Assembly: GCA_963971425.1 (NCBI GenBank)
Contig: OZ020519.1
Coordinates: forward strand, 25,212,786 to 25,276,785
Direction of reading: 5' to 3'
DNA: 64,000 nucleotides
From: Bryoerythrophyllum caledonicum
Lineage: Eukaryota; Streptophyta; Bryopsida; Pottiales; Pottiaceae
A program made the position numbers and the translations under genes. The notes beneath the pieces were generated by a model that was not told where the DNA came from, did no database searches, and saw only the letters and a program-made list of their open reading frames with translations. Shown piece by piece: positions 44,600 through 57,735 of this stretch (its first letter is position 1; each line of letters begins with the position of its first letter).

Positions 44600-47040
44600 G
44601 CCAAGAAGTGGCTTCCGCTCTAAATCTGAAACTAATATGTAATTAAAGAATTACGGACTTGGCTAATTTCAGCAAATAAACCACAAAAATATGCCCGGAT
44701 TTTTTTACAAAAATTTTACAAATTTTTTTGAATTTTATTTAAATTTTTCATATTTTCAAATTGGAATGGAAAGTAGGCTTCATAGACTTCATTTCATTAT
44801 TTGGACTCAAAATCACAAAATATCATGTTCATGACTCAAATTCAGATTTAGAGTTGGAGCTAGAATCTACGAAATCGGAAGAAATTCTGCAAATCTTCAC
44901 TATGGTGATTTCAGCGGCCTTTGAGGATTTTTAGAAAAAAGAGGAAAAATAAAAAAAATCCGAAAAAGATTTGGATGATACCTCCCGATTCAATCTACAA
45001 GGGAAAAAAATTCAAATTGTTTTGAATTGTTGAAAATTACTTATAGGCATTTCAGTTTCGTCCAAATCTATGGAAAAAAAATGACTGGATCAGGGTATGA
45101 CCGGATATATGACTAAATAATGGGTATCAACGAACTCTGGAAGGGGTATCAACCAAGAGCAACGGCACGATTAAGAGCCTCGTGCGTACGTATGGGCCGT
45201 TAGAGAGTTGAGCCCGCTCAACATTGCCGACGCCGAACCCTAGCCCGCCCACACTGCCAACGCCGCTCCGAATTTCACTACGCCGCTCTGACCCTAGCTG
45301 CTTTCATACTGTTGACTTCGACACGCACAACACATGGAGGAGAGAGAAGGAGAGAGATGAGAGTGAAGTGAGGAGAGAGGACCAGTAGATTAGTTAGGAT
45401 GTTTGCAAGTTGGTGATGTTGCTTGCAATTTGTGATGTAGCTTGTAGGTTTTTCGCACGTTGTTCACTCATCTACTCGTAGGTTGTTCACGCGGCTTGGA
45501 GCGTTACTCACTCATAGGTTGTACACTTGCACCTTGTTCTTTAGACGAAACCCTAAAACACCCTAGGAGAAACCTTGAAACACCCTAGGTGAAAACCTAA
45601 GACACTCTAGTCGAAAGCTAATGACACCCCCGCGTGCCCACCCCCTTGAGGTGAGAAGTCCAGCCATGAAAATGGCGGCGCCGCCGAAATCAGGGTTCCA
45701 AAAATGAGGGTTTCCAGATCGCCGACATAGTTTAGATAATTAGGGTTTTCAGATGTAGTGTCTCATGTTTTCCAATTAAGTAATGACCCAACCTTAAACC
45801 CTAAACTGAAGTTCACAGGATAAAACGCAAACAAAATTAAAATATAAGTAATTTAGAATGGTTGTGCACCTGAGTAGTTTAGAAAAGACGTTCTACTTTC
45901 TGCTTTGAACCTGCAATCACATAAAAACCAGTGAACAACATGATAGGATGAAGTAGAAATCTTGACCATCTAAAAACATCTGAAAACATGATATGTGGAG
46001 CTCACCTTTGGATGATCGTAAAAAAGAGACTCACTATTATGAAATGGCTGCCTTATATGGATTTCTAAACTTTGTGGTTAACTACTCTACTTTTATACAT
46101 ATAGCAAATATTACCTTCTTTTAAGAATATTACCTTGTCGTCAAACACTCTACTATTATACATATAAAGAATATTATTTTATGGTCAAACAATCTACTTT
46201 TATACATATAAATATTACTGTCTTTTTTCTTACCAAAAAAAATTTGTTTAGTGTAAAAAGTACATTTTAACCCAAGTCGAACATTTTTGGACATTCTGAG
46301 GAAGGGGGAAAAAAACTTGTTTTCTACATAAAAACTAGAGATCTTCAAAGTCTTTGCTATTATTTATTTTTACCACAATATGTGGTGAAAACCTTAGTAT
46401 CAACCGTTTGAATTATCAAAGTATTCCATATTTGTGTTAAAAAAAAGGTAAAACGTGAATTGGTAATTTTTCATTTGTTTTCAATTAGACGTCAAAATTA
46501 GATGCTTTGCCACTTTTTAGTTGTGGTAGTTTTGGGGTGTTTCTTGATGGAAAAAGGCTTTGAAATTTAGAGGTTTGTTCCTTGAGGATACTTATGCTCA
46601 TTGAAATTTTAATATGAAAATGTCCTTCATAACAACTTTTTGGAGGTATTTAAATTATTGTATTTGGATTGATGGTTTGAAAGTTAGTTCATACCTAATA
46701 TTGGAACGTACAACTTTTGCTATTACTCTCTATTGCCATTAACATTTTCCATACCCATAAAGGAAAAATAAGACTTTTGACATAAATTAGAACTTTTGAC
46801 ATTTTGCTTTGTTTCTCCTTATGTTTAAACTTTTTACATATTATATTAATATTTTGAGCTATATGTAATACGAAGATACTTAGGAGTTTTTATCACATAG
46901 TTTACCATATAAATTTTATGCATGTGTTGCAGGTAAAGTGGGAAGGGTTGAAAAACATGATCAACAACGACGAAATGGTGATTTAATGTTGAATGCCATC
47001 AAGCACCAGTGCGTGTACCACTAACACCTGTAACGTATTT
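44600..47040. other. Central non-coding part of the 5.6-kb element
   Basis: 45090-45170 shares GGGTATGACCGG / GGGTATCAAC motifs with 12050-12180. 45230-45300 has an inverted CCCTAGC-rich GC stretch comparable to the TAGGGTTT area at 12955. 46190-46480 is a worn TTAA-element piece (CATTTTAACCCAAGTCGAAC). 46860-47040 parallels 13690-13910. No gene. Confidence 0.45.
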
Positions 47041-47368
47041 TGAGGTAAACATTTATTTTTATACAAGTTTAAGATTGATTGTTGATTGATCTTCTGTATT
47101 ATGTTGTTTGTAGAATAACCTTTATGTGGATGTATAAACATTTTTTTTGAATTAGCAATTGTAACAAGATCCAATGGTGTCAGTAATAGCAAGTAGACAT
47201 CATGGTTCATTTTCTTCCCTAGGTTGAGTGGATTCCCTTCGTTTCAGTTCACATAGATTCAAAAGATTGCATCAGACATGATGTAGATTCATTATCATCA
47301 TGTTAGAAATGATATTACTTCTATTTTATACCAATGTTTAGGGATGCAAAAGAGGTGTAGCATATTTA

Positions 47369-47853
47369 ACCCCTACAGGATCAAGTGACAAAAATGGGCT
47401 TCTTGAAAGTTCAGTCAGGTTCTTATCGTGTCAATCTCTAACATTCCTCTTTGAAAATTTTACTATAGAAAGGCATTACCAAGACTTTTGTGGGAAAACA
47501 ATTTTTACCTAAATTGGACATTTAATCAAAAAGTTTTAGGATTTTGAATTTCAAATGGGGAGAGCAGGCAAGTCGGGCACGTCCAAAAAGTTTTGCTAGA
47601 ACACTATGTTGAATGTGAGATTTTCAGTACTCGCAAGTAATATTATTTTCCTTGATGTTGTCAAAATAAGTTCTTGTCTTTAGTGATAAATAACATATCA
47701 ACCTAAGTCAAACATTTTCACACATTGTCACTCATTGTTGGGCAAGGTACTAAAAAAACTTCTTGTTTTCCAAATAAAACCTAGATATCTTTTCATTTTT
47801 CACTTTTTATTTTTTCCACAACAATATGTGGTGTAAACCTTCTTATTGACCAT
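47369..47853 (+). mobile_element. Truncated TTAA element, shared insertion
   Basis: Begins TTAACCCCTACAGGATCAAG after AGGTGTAGCATAT, exactly as the copy at 15169. It is cut off at about 47853, where CTTATTGACCATTTGGA passes directly into the element gene sequence GTGCAGGTTGGAAGCAGG (equivalent to about 19400). Confidence 0.75.
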
Positions 47854-48810
47854 TTGGAGTGCAGGTTGGAAGCAGGATTCGCATTCTTCAATCGGCGAAG
47901 GCTCACATACTTCAATATATTGCAATGCAAACCGAAGCTATCGATGACGACCGTTTGCAAGCAGCCCTAAATTCTATGGAGTAGATAGTGTGCCTTTATG
48001 AGAGTATACTAGTTGTGTATGTTAATTGCTATATAGTGTATGTGTAAGAATAGTATATTCTAAGGGTGATGTAAGACATTATGTCATTAATCCTATAGAT
48101 TGAAGGTGTTTTTACTGTTGGTGCTAAGTCCAATTGTAGAAGCATCTATATTTAGTTTCCACCTTTGTATGCATTATGTACTACGTAGAATAACTTTTAA
48201 TCAACTACCAACCCTTTCATAATGTATGTTTTTTTGTGATTACGCCTGTTTGTATACTACAATCTTTTAAATCTATCTTTGAAATATTGTGAAACTATAT
48301 TAAATACACATCTATCTAGTATTAACGAGGGGCCACCAAAAATTTGTTAAAAATGCCAAAAAATTGCTTCCAATATTAACAACCATGATTGTAGGTAATA
48401 TTGTTGCAGAGGCTCAATTTTTTTCCTTTGGAAAACATTTTTAAATTTTTTTTTTTTTTGCAATTTTGCCACTTTTGTTCGCAATGGCCGCCGTTGTACC
48501 CAAGTGCACTTTTAAATGGCCAAGTGCATAATTGCTTAATTGCGTGTTATATATCAAAATTAAATAAAGTTAAAAACTTATATTTTTAATTCTATATTAT
48601 GAATATTAAAGAATAAAAATATAATTCATAAATCATTTATGTAATATCATTTAATAACTAAAATTATTATAAATAGTAAGATTTTATTAAATGTAATAAT
48701 TTTTTTAATTATGATTAAACTTTGATGTTTTGAGAAAAAACAAAAAAATATATTTTCTATTATTTCTAAATTCCTTTCAAATGCCAACAAGAAAGATACA
48801 ACAAGTCTGA

Positions 48811-49927
48811 TCAATTCCTAAAGGACCAAGTGTCCCTTAGGGAGATGATTTTGATTTTGGGCAGGTTCCTTTTTTTTTTTTAAATCATTATTTTTTGAAT
48901 TTCTTATTCTAGATTGTCCATAATAAGAGCTTTGTGGGTGTTTTTATTTTTATTTTTTTGGACTCATAGTTTGAAAGTTGTTGGCCTTCGAAGTCAAATA
49001 TGGCGACCCTAGGCAGCATGGGCAGCCCTGTGAACCAATGACATACAAGTGTCAAAGAAGGGTAGTATATAGGGGCACAAAGGGTGGCGGAGGGATAGGG
49101 TAGCCCAAATCATGGGTGGAAGAAGAATCTTGAAAGATGCCTTTCAAAAAACTCAAGAAAATTCTTCAAGAATGAAACAAATTCATAATGGAAGTGGACT
49201 AAGCCGGCTAGTTATCCCCAAGACCCGCAAAGCGACCAACAAGGGTCTGCCGCGTTAAGTTTTTTTTTTTTCCCTTGTGTGAACAAAAGTTTAACGACCC
49301 TGAATTTTAGGGGAAGTGGGTGAGATGACGTGGCCAAACATTTGATGAACAAGACCCATTTTCAAAAATTGCCCTATTGAAAATTGCTTCAATAATTCAA
49401 TAAATTATTCAAAATTATAGATTTTATTATTTTAATCCAATTATTTTTCCTAAATTAATGAAAAGTGGGAATGACAAGTTTGAACCGTTGGGATTCTCAA
49501 ATATGTAAAGTCGTATGCAACAAACATTGCCACTCCATTTTTGAAGCATTGTCACGTTTTTGTACTCCCATGCACCAAACTATTTATTTCAACATGCTTC
49601 ACTCCTCGTTTTGACCTAAAATTTTGCACACAATTAGCTAACACCATTTGAATTATATTGGTAATGGTTCCATATACACTCTTGTGTAAAAGTTACAAGA
49701 TATGCAAAGTCAAAGTGGGCTGACTTTGCCGGGCAAGGTGCAAAAAAAACTATTTCTTGCACTTCAAACGCAATAATCTTCATATCCGTGCAGTGGAATG
49801 CAACCAAAAAAATATGGCCAATTAAAAGTCCACAATCTTGCTCAAAAATATGATTTTTTGCTTCTTTCTGATGGGGGAGTTTTGGACCAGTATTTAAGAG
49901 AAATTGCCAAGGAACTTTAGGGGTTTA
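48811..49927 (+). mobile_element. TTAA element, diverged 1.1-kb member
   Basis: The ends are TCAA-TTCCTAAAGGACCAAGTG and GGAACTTTAGGGG-TTTA. The flanks correspond to the intact TTAA site at 42094-42097, confirming the position. The interior is rearranged relative to the main family (GGGCAGCCCTGTGAACC and a GTGGGATGACGTGG-like area are unique) but keeps GCACTTCAAACGCAATAATC near the right end. Confidence 0.6.
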
Positions 49928-50397
49928 TTGTAAACTTTTATAATTTAAGTCAACCTTAGGATTTCCTATTTTAATCATTTAACATACAACATGAACGTCT
50001 TTCTCTTTGTTGATGACTATCTCCAATTTTAGATTTTTTCCTAACAAGAGCTTTGTGGAGGTTTTTTTTGTTTTGGATTCATGGTTTGAAAGTTAGTACC
50101 ACTCAAAGTTAGAAATGGGGACTTTGGGCAACTCCAAAAATTTTGCAAAAATTTTCTATTGACATTGGGGTTTTTCAAACAGAGAGAGAATATTAATTTC
50201 TTTGAAGATGTCAAAAAGAAATTCTTGTCTTTAGTGAAAAAAACATTTTCACACATCTTGAGCAAGCGCAAAAAAAAACTTCATCTTTTCTACATAAAAC
50301 CTAGAGATCTTTGTGTTATTGAGATTTTATTTTTTCAACTACAATATGTGGTGAAAACCTTCTTATTGACGGTTTGGATTATCATTCTAAAACATAT

Positions 50398-53300
50398 AAG
50401 CCACATCCCAAACTCCATACTCATATTCATGCCTCCAAAATTCCAAGAACTCCTTTCCTTATTTTCTCATTACTACAAACAAAAAAAATCCCTCTATCAT
50501 GAAAACTAGTCCTACGGTACTTCTATATAAAAAAAAGAGACCCTTCAATGCTTCCCAACCATAGACCAATTGCCTTAGCTAACACTGTCTACAAAAAATT
50601 TACAAGCACATTCACAACAATACTATCCTCCTATAGGGAAAAACACCAAATCTTACATAGTAGCCAAGACGATTTTGGTGCGATATCCGAGGTCTAACAT
50701 GATTTCACTCTTCCACCTTATGCGTTGGAGAATACTTTGGAACAACTTGTCCCATCTCCATACAACGCCGGAACCATACAAGGTGATACAGTAAGCCCAT
50801 ACCTATTCATCATCTTTTAAAACCACTATTAAGATGGATGCAACGAGGAAATCATGGCTACACTTTTGGAACATCACAAGTCACTTTAAACTTGGTCGCT
50901 TATGCCAATGACCTGGCTACTACAACCAATAAACTTCAATCACTACAAATCCAACTCAATAAAATTGACAAATTTTGCGACTGTTGGCATCCAAAAATGT
51001 GCCGCCACGGGATGTCCAAAATGAATCCAAAATAAACCCTACCGCATTCAAAGCACTTATGCAAAACGCCAACATAAAATACCATAACCAACTCATCCCA
51101 ATACTACATCTAAACGAACCATACGTGTACCTTGGCACTTATCTTGTCCCCTCACTAAAATAGAAGATACAAGTTCACACCACTACCACAAAATTCACTA
51201 AACAATGTAAAGAACTAATAACATACCCGGCCACTATGAAACAAAAAATAAAAATGGTAGACACAATTCTTAGACCTGAAATAGCATACGATTTCTATGT
51301 AGTCCTTCACTCTATGCCTCTTATGAGAAAATTATGCAAAAAAATCATAGCCATATTGAAATTCATTTTTAGCCTCCCTAAATGTATGTCAAATTTCATA
51401 ACTCAACTCCTACAAAACTTATTTGGATTGAAAGCAAATCCCCTAAAAAACGCTTACCTCCGATATATTGGAGAACAACTTCAAAACGCACTCAACGACA
51501 AATGTGGACTTGGAAAGATTTACAAAGGGCTCACTCACTCTATTCTTGCCAAATACATTGGTCCTAAAAACATTTCTAGAATAAACATAGCCATTTGCAT
51601 TAGATCTCCAATCACCCGAATATTTTTTCTACAAAAAAATGAAGCAAAAATCTACCTAAAAGGAACACTCACAGATTTTCTCCTAGAACCCTCTCCTTTG
51701 GAACAAATATGGCTACACAAAATCCAGAATGACACAACAATTAACCAACACCTCTACCAAAAACTCTTACAAAACTCTTTTCAGTGAATATTACGGACTT
51801 AAAACAAATTACTTTACCAAATGGAACACACATCATCAACCACAATGACTTCAAAATATTCCATGCTACACCATCCAAACTAATAAAAAGCGCTCTTAAT
51901 ATTGCCCAACAACTATTTTGCTACTCCCTGTCTTCTAATACATACACCTCACCATGCGTTACCCACCTAAGCTCCTACACATTTTAAAAAGCATATGCCA
52001 CCACCAACAATAACATCCATCCTAGAATCAATCCCCGTGCAAATTCACCCCCCCACCCGCCACACCTTTTCTTTCCTCTCCTCCAAGATAATCCTTAAAA
52101 ATGCATCTATATATCCTATAAATCTCATTCTCAACCACCGAAATAGAAAACATATTCGCTCAAACAAAATTATAAAGAATAATACCTACAACAAATGGTT
52201 ACCCCAACACAACTTCTTCCCATGGCATGGCCAAAACACCTCCATCCACAACTCCACACAATTAATACAATATTATCAAAACACTCAAAACAAATTCTAC
52301 TTAGAAATCATTCAAGCACACCATTCCCAAGAGCAATCTTGTGACTCAAGATTTGTTACCCCACCAATAATCATTCCCCTCCTCAATATACACACTACTA
52401 AATGCAACTCGAAAAAAGATATTCTTACATCAAGATATACAATTAGAATTAATGACAACATAGAACCAACAACCTAGCCATTTGAAATTGAAATAGTTTG
52501 GCTATACCTAAGAGATAAATACGGCATCCCCAAAAATGACCCCCTAAAACTTGCACAATACACATTATCCACATCCAGTCTAGCCTTAATAATCTCATCC
52601 TTCAACATCCAACACTTGTACTTCTCATCCCCCGTCAAATGTCCCATCCAACTCATTAAATTTCATTCAACCTTTGAAAGAAACAAAATCTTTGGATCAC
52701 TAGGAAATGCCTTTGACCACAAATGGACTGGAAATGGAATTGCATACAACCACAGCGTAGAAGAAACGCAACAAAGAATCTACTGGGCAAGACTTGCCAC
52801 CAAAAATGACCCAAAAAACACCTCCACACTTATTATCACACCATATAACAACTGGCACCAAAATTTTAATCCACACTTAGGTCCATTCCCAAATTCTCAC
52901 ATCATTACATTATTCAAGGCAGACTCGGTACCACATGAAGAATCCATTATCACACCCGAACTAAAAAAATACCTAGGATCGAGTCATCCACCATACAAAT
53001 AGTATACATACACTACCAAAATCAATATATTGGCTCCATGGAACAACTTGCTACACTTACCTCTATAACAAATAACTTCTACATATGCCGACTATACACA
53101 CAAATAGCTCCACCCACACCTTCCCAAACCCCAGTGAATTGCAACAAAAAATGGTCACAACTAGAATATGCACATACAACAGAAACCGGCCTCACTACAC
53201 CACCCACCCTCCCCGCATATTGTAACTATACCCCTCTAAAATTTGAACCTGCATATAGCTACTACACAGATGGTTCCTTCAAAGAACCAGCACAAGCAAG

Positions 53301-54956
53301 TTCCAAGCATTGGCATAAAGAAAAAGTTGGATATGGCATATACAACTCAACCAAATAAATAAAAATCTCTGAATGATTACATGGACTTCAAAATATCCTC
53401 ATAGCAGAAATGAGGGCCTTGAATAAAATTCTCCAAATCATTACTACACAATACGTTGATAAACCTGCACACATCTTTATAGATTGTATAAACGTGTTGT
53501 ATCTATTAAACATATAAATAATACACCCTACCCTCCACTATAGCCATCTCAACCATTCCAGCCTAGCATCTATGGTTCAAATGCTTCTAAACTGCACACA
53601 AATCACATTGACCCTCCATAAATTTAAAGCACATGTCAATATAGAAGGAAACGAACTAGCGGATAAACTAGCCAAAGAAGGACTAGGAAAATCCCATAGA
53701 AATGTCAAACACTTGTATGAACAAGCCCACACTACCCCATACTACCTCCAAAGAGAAAGTTGATCTTCTATGAAAGACACCATGGACAAAGGTCCCATTA
53801 GATTTTTGAATAAATATCTCAAAAAACAAGATGTAATTAGCAGCGTTGATCTAATTTCAAAAAGGCTCCTGTACATAGACAAATAGATCGGCAACAACAA
53901 CATTGATAATGAACTCTCTACACACTTTTGGAAAAATTCCACAATTATAGACTTACAAAAAACATGCCTTATCAAATTCCGCACTGGACAATACATAGGC
54001 AATGCTTGCAAACAACTTTTTTTTAGAATAAAATGATTTCCATCCATAACATGCCCAATATGCACCTCCATGGACCCGGACACATGGCTACACGTACTCT
54101 TCAAATGCCAAAACCATCACATACATCCCCTAATCATCAAAAGACATAGTAAAGCGGAATGGGACTTTTGAAAACTAATAATATCCTCAAATAGTTCCTA
54201 GTGCTTCATACTTAAGAACGCGGAAACCTTCAACAATAATCCGCAAGAAAATAATGTCCTGCCATGGCTACTTCCATGCACATGTAGAACCCAAAGATGT
54301 CATTGTAATGCTAGATTTAAACTAGAAATACTATGCGTTGAAGGAGTACCATGTAAAGACCTCCAGCTGGACCATATAAACACAAACCTTACTATCCAAT
54401 TTATCATATTCAAATACTGTAACGATAGATTTTTCCCAGAAGCAATTGAAAACAAAATTAAAAAATATCAACCACCGATTAATGACATTGCAGCCCTTGG
54501 ATGGAAAGTTGACTCTCTTATTGCCATTGCCGCTAGAGCCACTATAGCTGCTACCTTTATCCCCTCTATTAAAAAGTCTCGAATAAACATTCAATATCTC
54601 CATTAACCCAATTAAAGACATTCACATTAACTAACACCATTGCTATTCAATAGGCGATGTCCATACTCCTACACAAACAAAAAATTGAAAATAACCAACT
54701 TCTCCCAAAAATAAATGACACCCCTAAAAAAACCTCTCTTAAACACACACGTAACCTTACAAATCAACTCTTGGAATTGATCGGTGTGGCTCTGGTTGCT
54801 CCTTGGTTTCTAGTTATTGGTTACATAGTATTTATCTCCAAGAGGGGGAGTAGTTCCATACTACCAAACCTGTATCCGGTGGACATGGATTTAGTACTGG
54901 AAGAAACAGACACTTTATTCACTCTGGCCCTCCTTCGGGAACTGAAGCTCTTCTTT
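50398..54956 (+). mobile_element. LINE with RNase H domain, 5'-truncated, 4.56 kb
   Basis: Bounded by a 10-bp target duplication TAAAACATAT (50388-50397 and 54957-54966). It begins within the reverse transcriptase: NHRPIALANTVYKKFTSTF, then GTIQGDTVSPYLF and LVAYANDLATT (the usual YADD reads YAND). The thumb (MKQKIKMVDTILRPEIAYDF), a connecting region and RNase H follow. All four RNase H acidic positions are seen: YYTDGSF 53260, LIAEMRAL 53398, FIDCINVLYLL 53470, NELADKLAKEG 53650. Next is a zinc-finger-like end (CPICTSMDPDTWLHVLFKCQ). The 3' end is CTGAAGCTCTTCTTT with no poly(A). Many stops and frame changes; no endonuclease domain remains. The clade is not assigned. Confidence 0.85.
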
Positions 54957-55107
54957 TAAAACATATTCAAATCACAATAAAATAAAATGTTAATTGGAAA
55001 TTTTTGAACCTCCACTCCTTGCACACTTGTTTTGAATATGTTACACCTCTTTTCTACCTCCAAAAATTGGTGTATAGGAAACTACCATCATGCTTAACAC
55101 AACGGTG

Positions 55108-57419
55108 TCCTGATGTAAATATGTACAATGTATAAAACATTTACTTGTTTACCTTTTTGGAAAGATCTGTGATTAGGAGGACGAAATTTATTGATGACGC
55201 TTCGAGTAGCTTGAAGGTGACACTTATTGCTCATGGAATTGTTTAAAAGACGAAAGCCGTAAATAATATTCACCAATTTGAAGTATTCCTTCACGTTCTT
55301 AGAGTTTGTATTCCGATTTGAAGCTCGAACTGTAAAATGTCGAAGTGGAGGGTTTTTATGGAGTCACAAGATCTAGAGTCTGAACCGGAGGTATAAATTA
55401 GAGCTTTCCTTGTCTCAGTTGCCAATTCAACCATCCCAGCCGGCGGTTTTCACACCATTGCCATTCCACCCACAAGATGAACCTAGTTCTTCTCGTCCGT
55501 TGAAGCAGCCTGGTGATGAGCGGCGTTGGCATGATAATGTCCAAAAAGCCGCTCGTATTTTAGTAATCTTACTTAAAACAGGATGTGTTGAACCGGGCAC
55601 CCGTGAAGTGACATTTGAAGGAAGTTTCGAGGGCATGAACGAAGACCATTATTTTAGTATATCTAGGCCAATTGAGGTAAGCGCTGGCCACCATCGTTGG
55701 TTAGAAGGGCCAGTGAATCCTTTAACATAGACTCAGCGTGCAGATTACATCGCAATCACTATCAAGCGCATTCTCAAGTTCTTGCAGATGGAGTAGCACT
55801 TTTTTTTTACTTTAATTTTTACCTCTACTTGATTTTTATTGAAACTTTGTACTAAATATAAGTATTTTGTATTCCATTTGAATATTAGAAATTAAAAAAT
55901 GATAGATAGAGGGTAGTTTATCTCCTAGTTAGAACTCTAGAGGTTTGTTGACCTTAAAAGATAAATAGGTACTTATCTTTTGAGTTTTCCTAGGGCCAAT
56001 GGGTGTTTTGAGGTCCATGTGATATACACGTGGGTTGATCTCATCCACTTTAGGGGTCTAGAGGGTAGGTAGGCATCTTCTTTCTCCCTCTTAGTCGGAT
56101 TTTGGGGGAGAAAAGGGTTACTGTGCTTTTGGAGTGAAGTGTGTGTGGGTATAGAAAGCTGAGAGTTTAATGAGTGATAACTCGGTTTGTAAGAAATGTT
56201 TTGAAATGAAATTTTGAGGGTTTCTTTTTCTTTAAGATGCGCTTTCATAAAAATTATTTTTTCTCGATTTAGAGTTGTAAAAAAAGTTACAAGCGTGTGA
56301 GTGGAGGAGGGTCTACAGCCACCTAACAAAGAGGAGCAAAGATTCGGGTGACCGCCAAAGTTTGTAATTTTTGCGTCTCTCTTTGAAAATTTTAGTAGTT
56401 GTAGAGCTTTTGTTTAGCTTTGCATAAACTTATCATTTAGTTTAGCTGGAGTTAAATTGCAAAAGTTATGAAAGTTTGAAATTGTGAAAACCTGAGGCCA
56501 TCCATTGAGGTGGCAGAGGTTACAACAAGCCATAATGTTTGGACAGTAGTTTAGAATGGTTTGAGATTTAAAAGATGTGTGCACAATAGTCATAGCTCTC
56601 CAAACAGCTGTTACAATTGAGATTTGAAGTTTTGAGGAAGTAGTTATGAGCGACTGAATATCTAGAGGGGCGAAACTTTGAACTCATATAACTTTCGGGC
56701 AGTAGTTTTAGAATGAATTGAAATTTGAAAAAATATTATTTATTTGTATTAGCTTTCCAAAAAGCTGTTACACTTAGTAGTTAGAATTTTGAGTCATCTG
56801 TGGCACTTGTTTGAAGGTTCCAGCCTTGGTGGAAGCTTTTCTATTGTGTTTTTTAAGACTTCTTTTGAGTTTCTTTGTGTTTTTGAACACTTGAAGATTT
56901 TAAGATTTTAAGACTTGAAGACAAGAAGACCTGAAGACTTGTGTGTTGTGGCTTGTGGCTTATTAATCCTAGCGAGATTTGGAGGCTCGTTGTCTTTATT
57001 TTGTTATTCCCAGCCGGATTTGGAGGCTAGTTATTTTCAATTCTGCTTCGTAAAGTTTGACACCGCAAAGTGGGATTAATCACCCACACGGTCGTATTTA
57101 TGTTGTTCCTACCGATGAGGCACGATTGCTAGTCAGCGTAGGTTTGAAATTTAGGAGTCAATCTTTCGGACGGTTTCAGCTTGTGGTCCGGCCGTCCCAT
57201 TTTACCCGTCCGAGGCCGTGGGTTCTTATCATCTCACCTTTACCCTTAACCCGTTTAGAGCCACCACAGGATATGCCAATGGGAAGTTGTTTGAAGAGTC
57301 GAAGATATGAAGGTTTGAAGAACAGAAGATTTGAAGTCACAACTGGACTTTTCTAGTCATCTATTCCGGTTGTAGCCAGATTCTCCGTGAATTCTCAAAG
57401 CGGTCCTCTCTCTTCACAA
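55108..57419. mobile_element. 2.3-kb insertion, possible solo LTR-like fossil
   Basis: It interrupts the split repeat between AACGG (55103-55107) and a second AACGG just before TAATTAATTT, a likely 5-bp duplication. It starts TGTCCTGATG. Inside are two similar blocks (GCAGTAGTTTTAGAATG with AGCTTTCCAAAAAGCTGTTAC, about 56530-56780) and a GC-richer tail. A 106-codon open frame (55410-55730) has no recognised family. Size, TG start and 5-bp duplication would fit an old LTR-retroelement remnant, but I cannot place it in a family. Confidence 0.35.
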
Positions 57420-57735
57420 GAACGGTAATTAATTTAGACCTCATGTAGCATAAAAATTTGATACCAAGTGAAGTTATATTCTGTTGATCCACTCAATGTA
57501 GGGAAGAAAATGAACCATTTCATTGACTTTAAATGCTATAATCTTCATATTTGTGCAGTGGATTGTAGCCAAAAAAAAATGTGGTAAATTTATATAGAAG
57601 TCTTTTAAAAGATCTTACGGTTAAAAATCCAAAATTGTACTTCAAATTAATTTTTTTGCCACTTGTTGATAGTGGCAGTTTTGGAATGTTTCTTGAGGGA
57701 AAATGCCTTGGGCTCTTAGAGGTAAAGAAAGAAAG

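Larger units (their letters stand above)
42941..48547. mobile_element. 5.6-kb deletion derivative of the large TIR element
   Basis: The ends match the 13.8-kb element (AACACGCAATTAAGCAAT at the left, ATTGCTTAATTGCGTGTT at the right), flanked by ATAT on both sides. It keeps the left subterminal region, pieces of frames A, B and C (43490-44447), a rearranged centre, the paralogue of 13780-13926 joined across an empty TTAA (47069), a truncated TTAA element, and the last part of the plus-strand gene. Most of the putative transposase is missing, so it would be non-autonomous. Confidence 0.75.
49990..57735 (+). repeat. TTAA-family-like relic, split twice
   Basis: One diverged element lies in three pieces: about 49990-50397, 54957-55107 and 57420-57735. 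Together they follow family order (CAACTCCAAAAATTTTGC, CTTCATCTTTTCTACATAAA, CCTCCACTCCTTGCACACTT, GATACCAAGTGAAGTTATAT, CCACTCAATGTAGGGAAG). A LINE and a 2.3-kb insertion separate the pieces. Confidence 0.6.
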
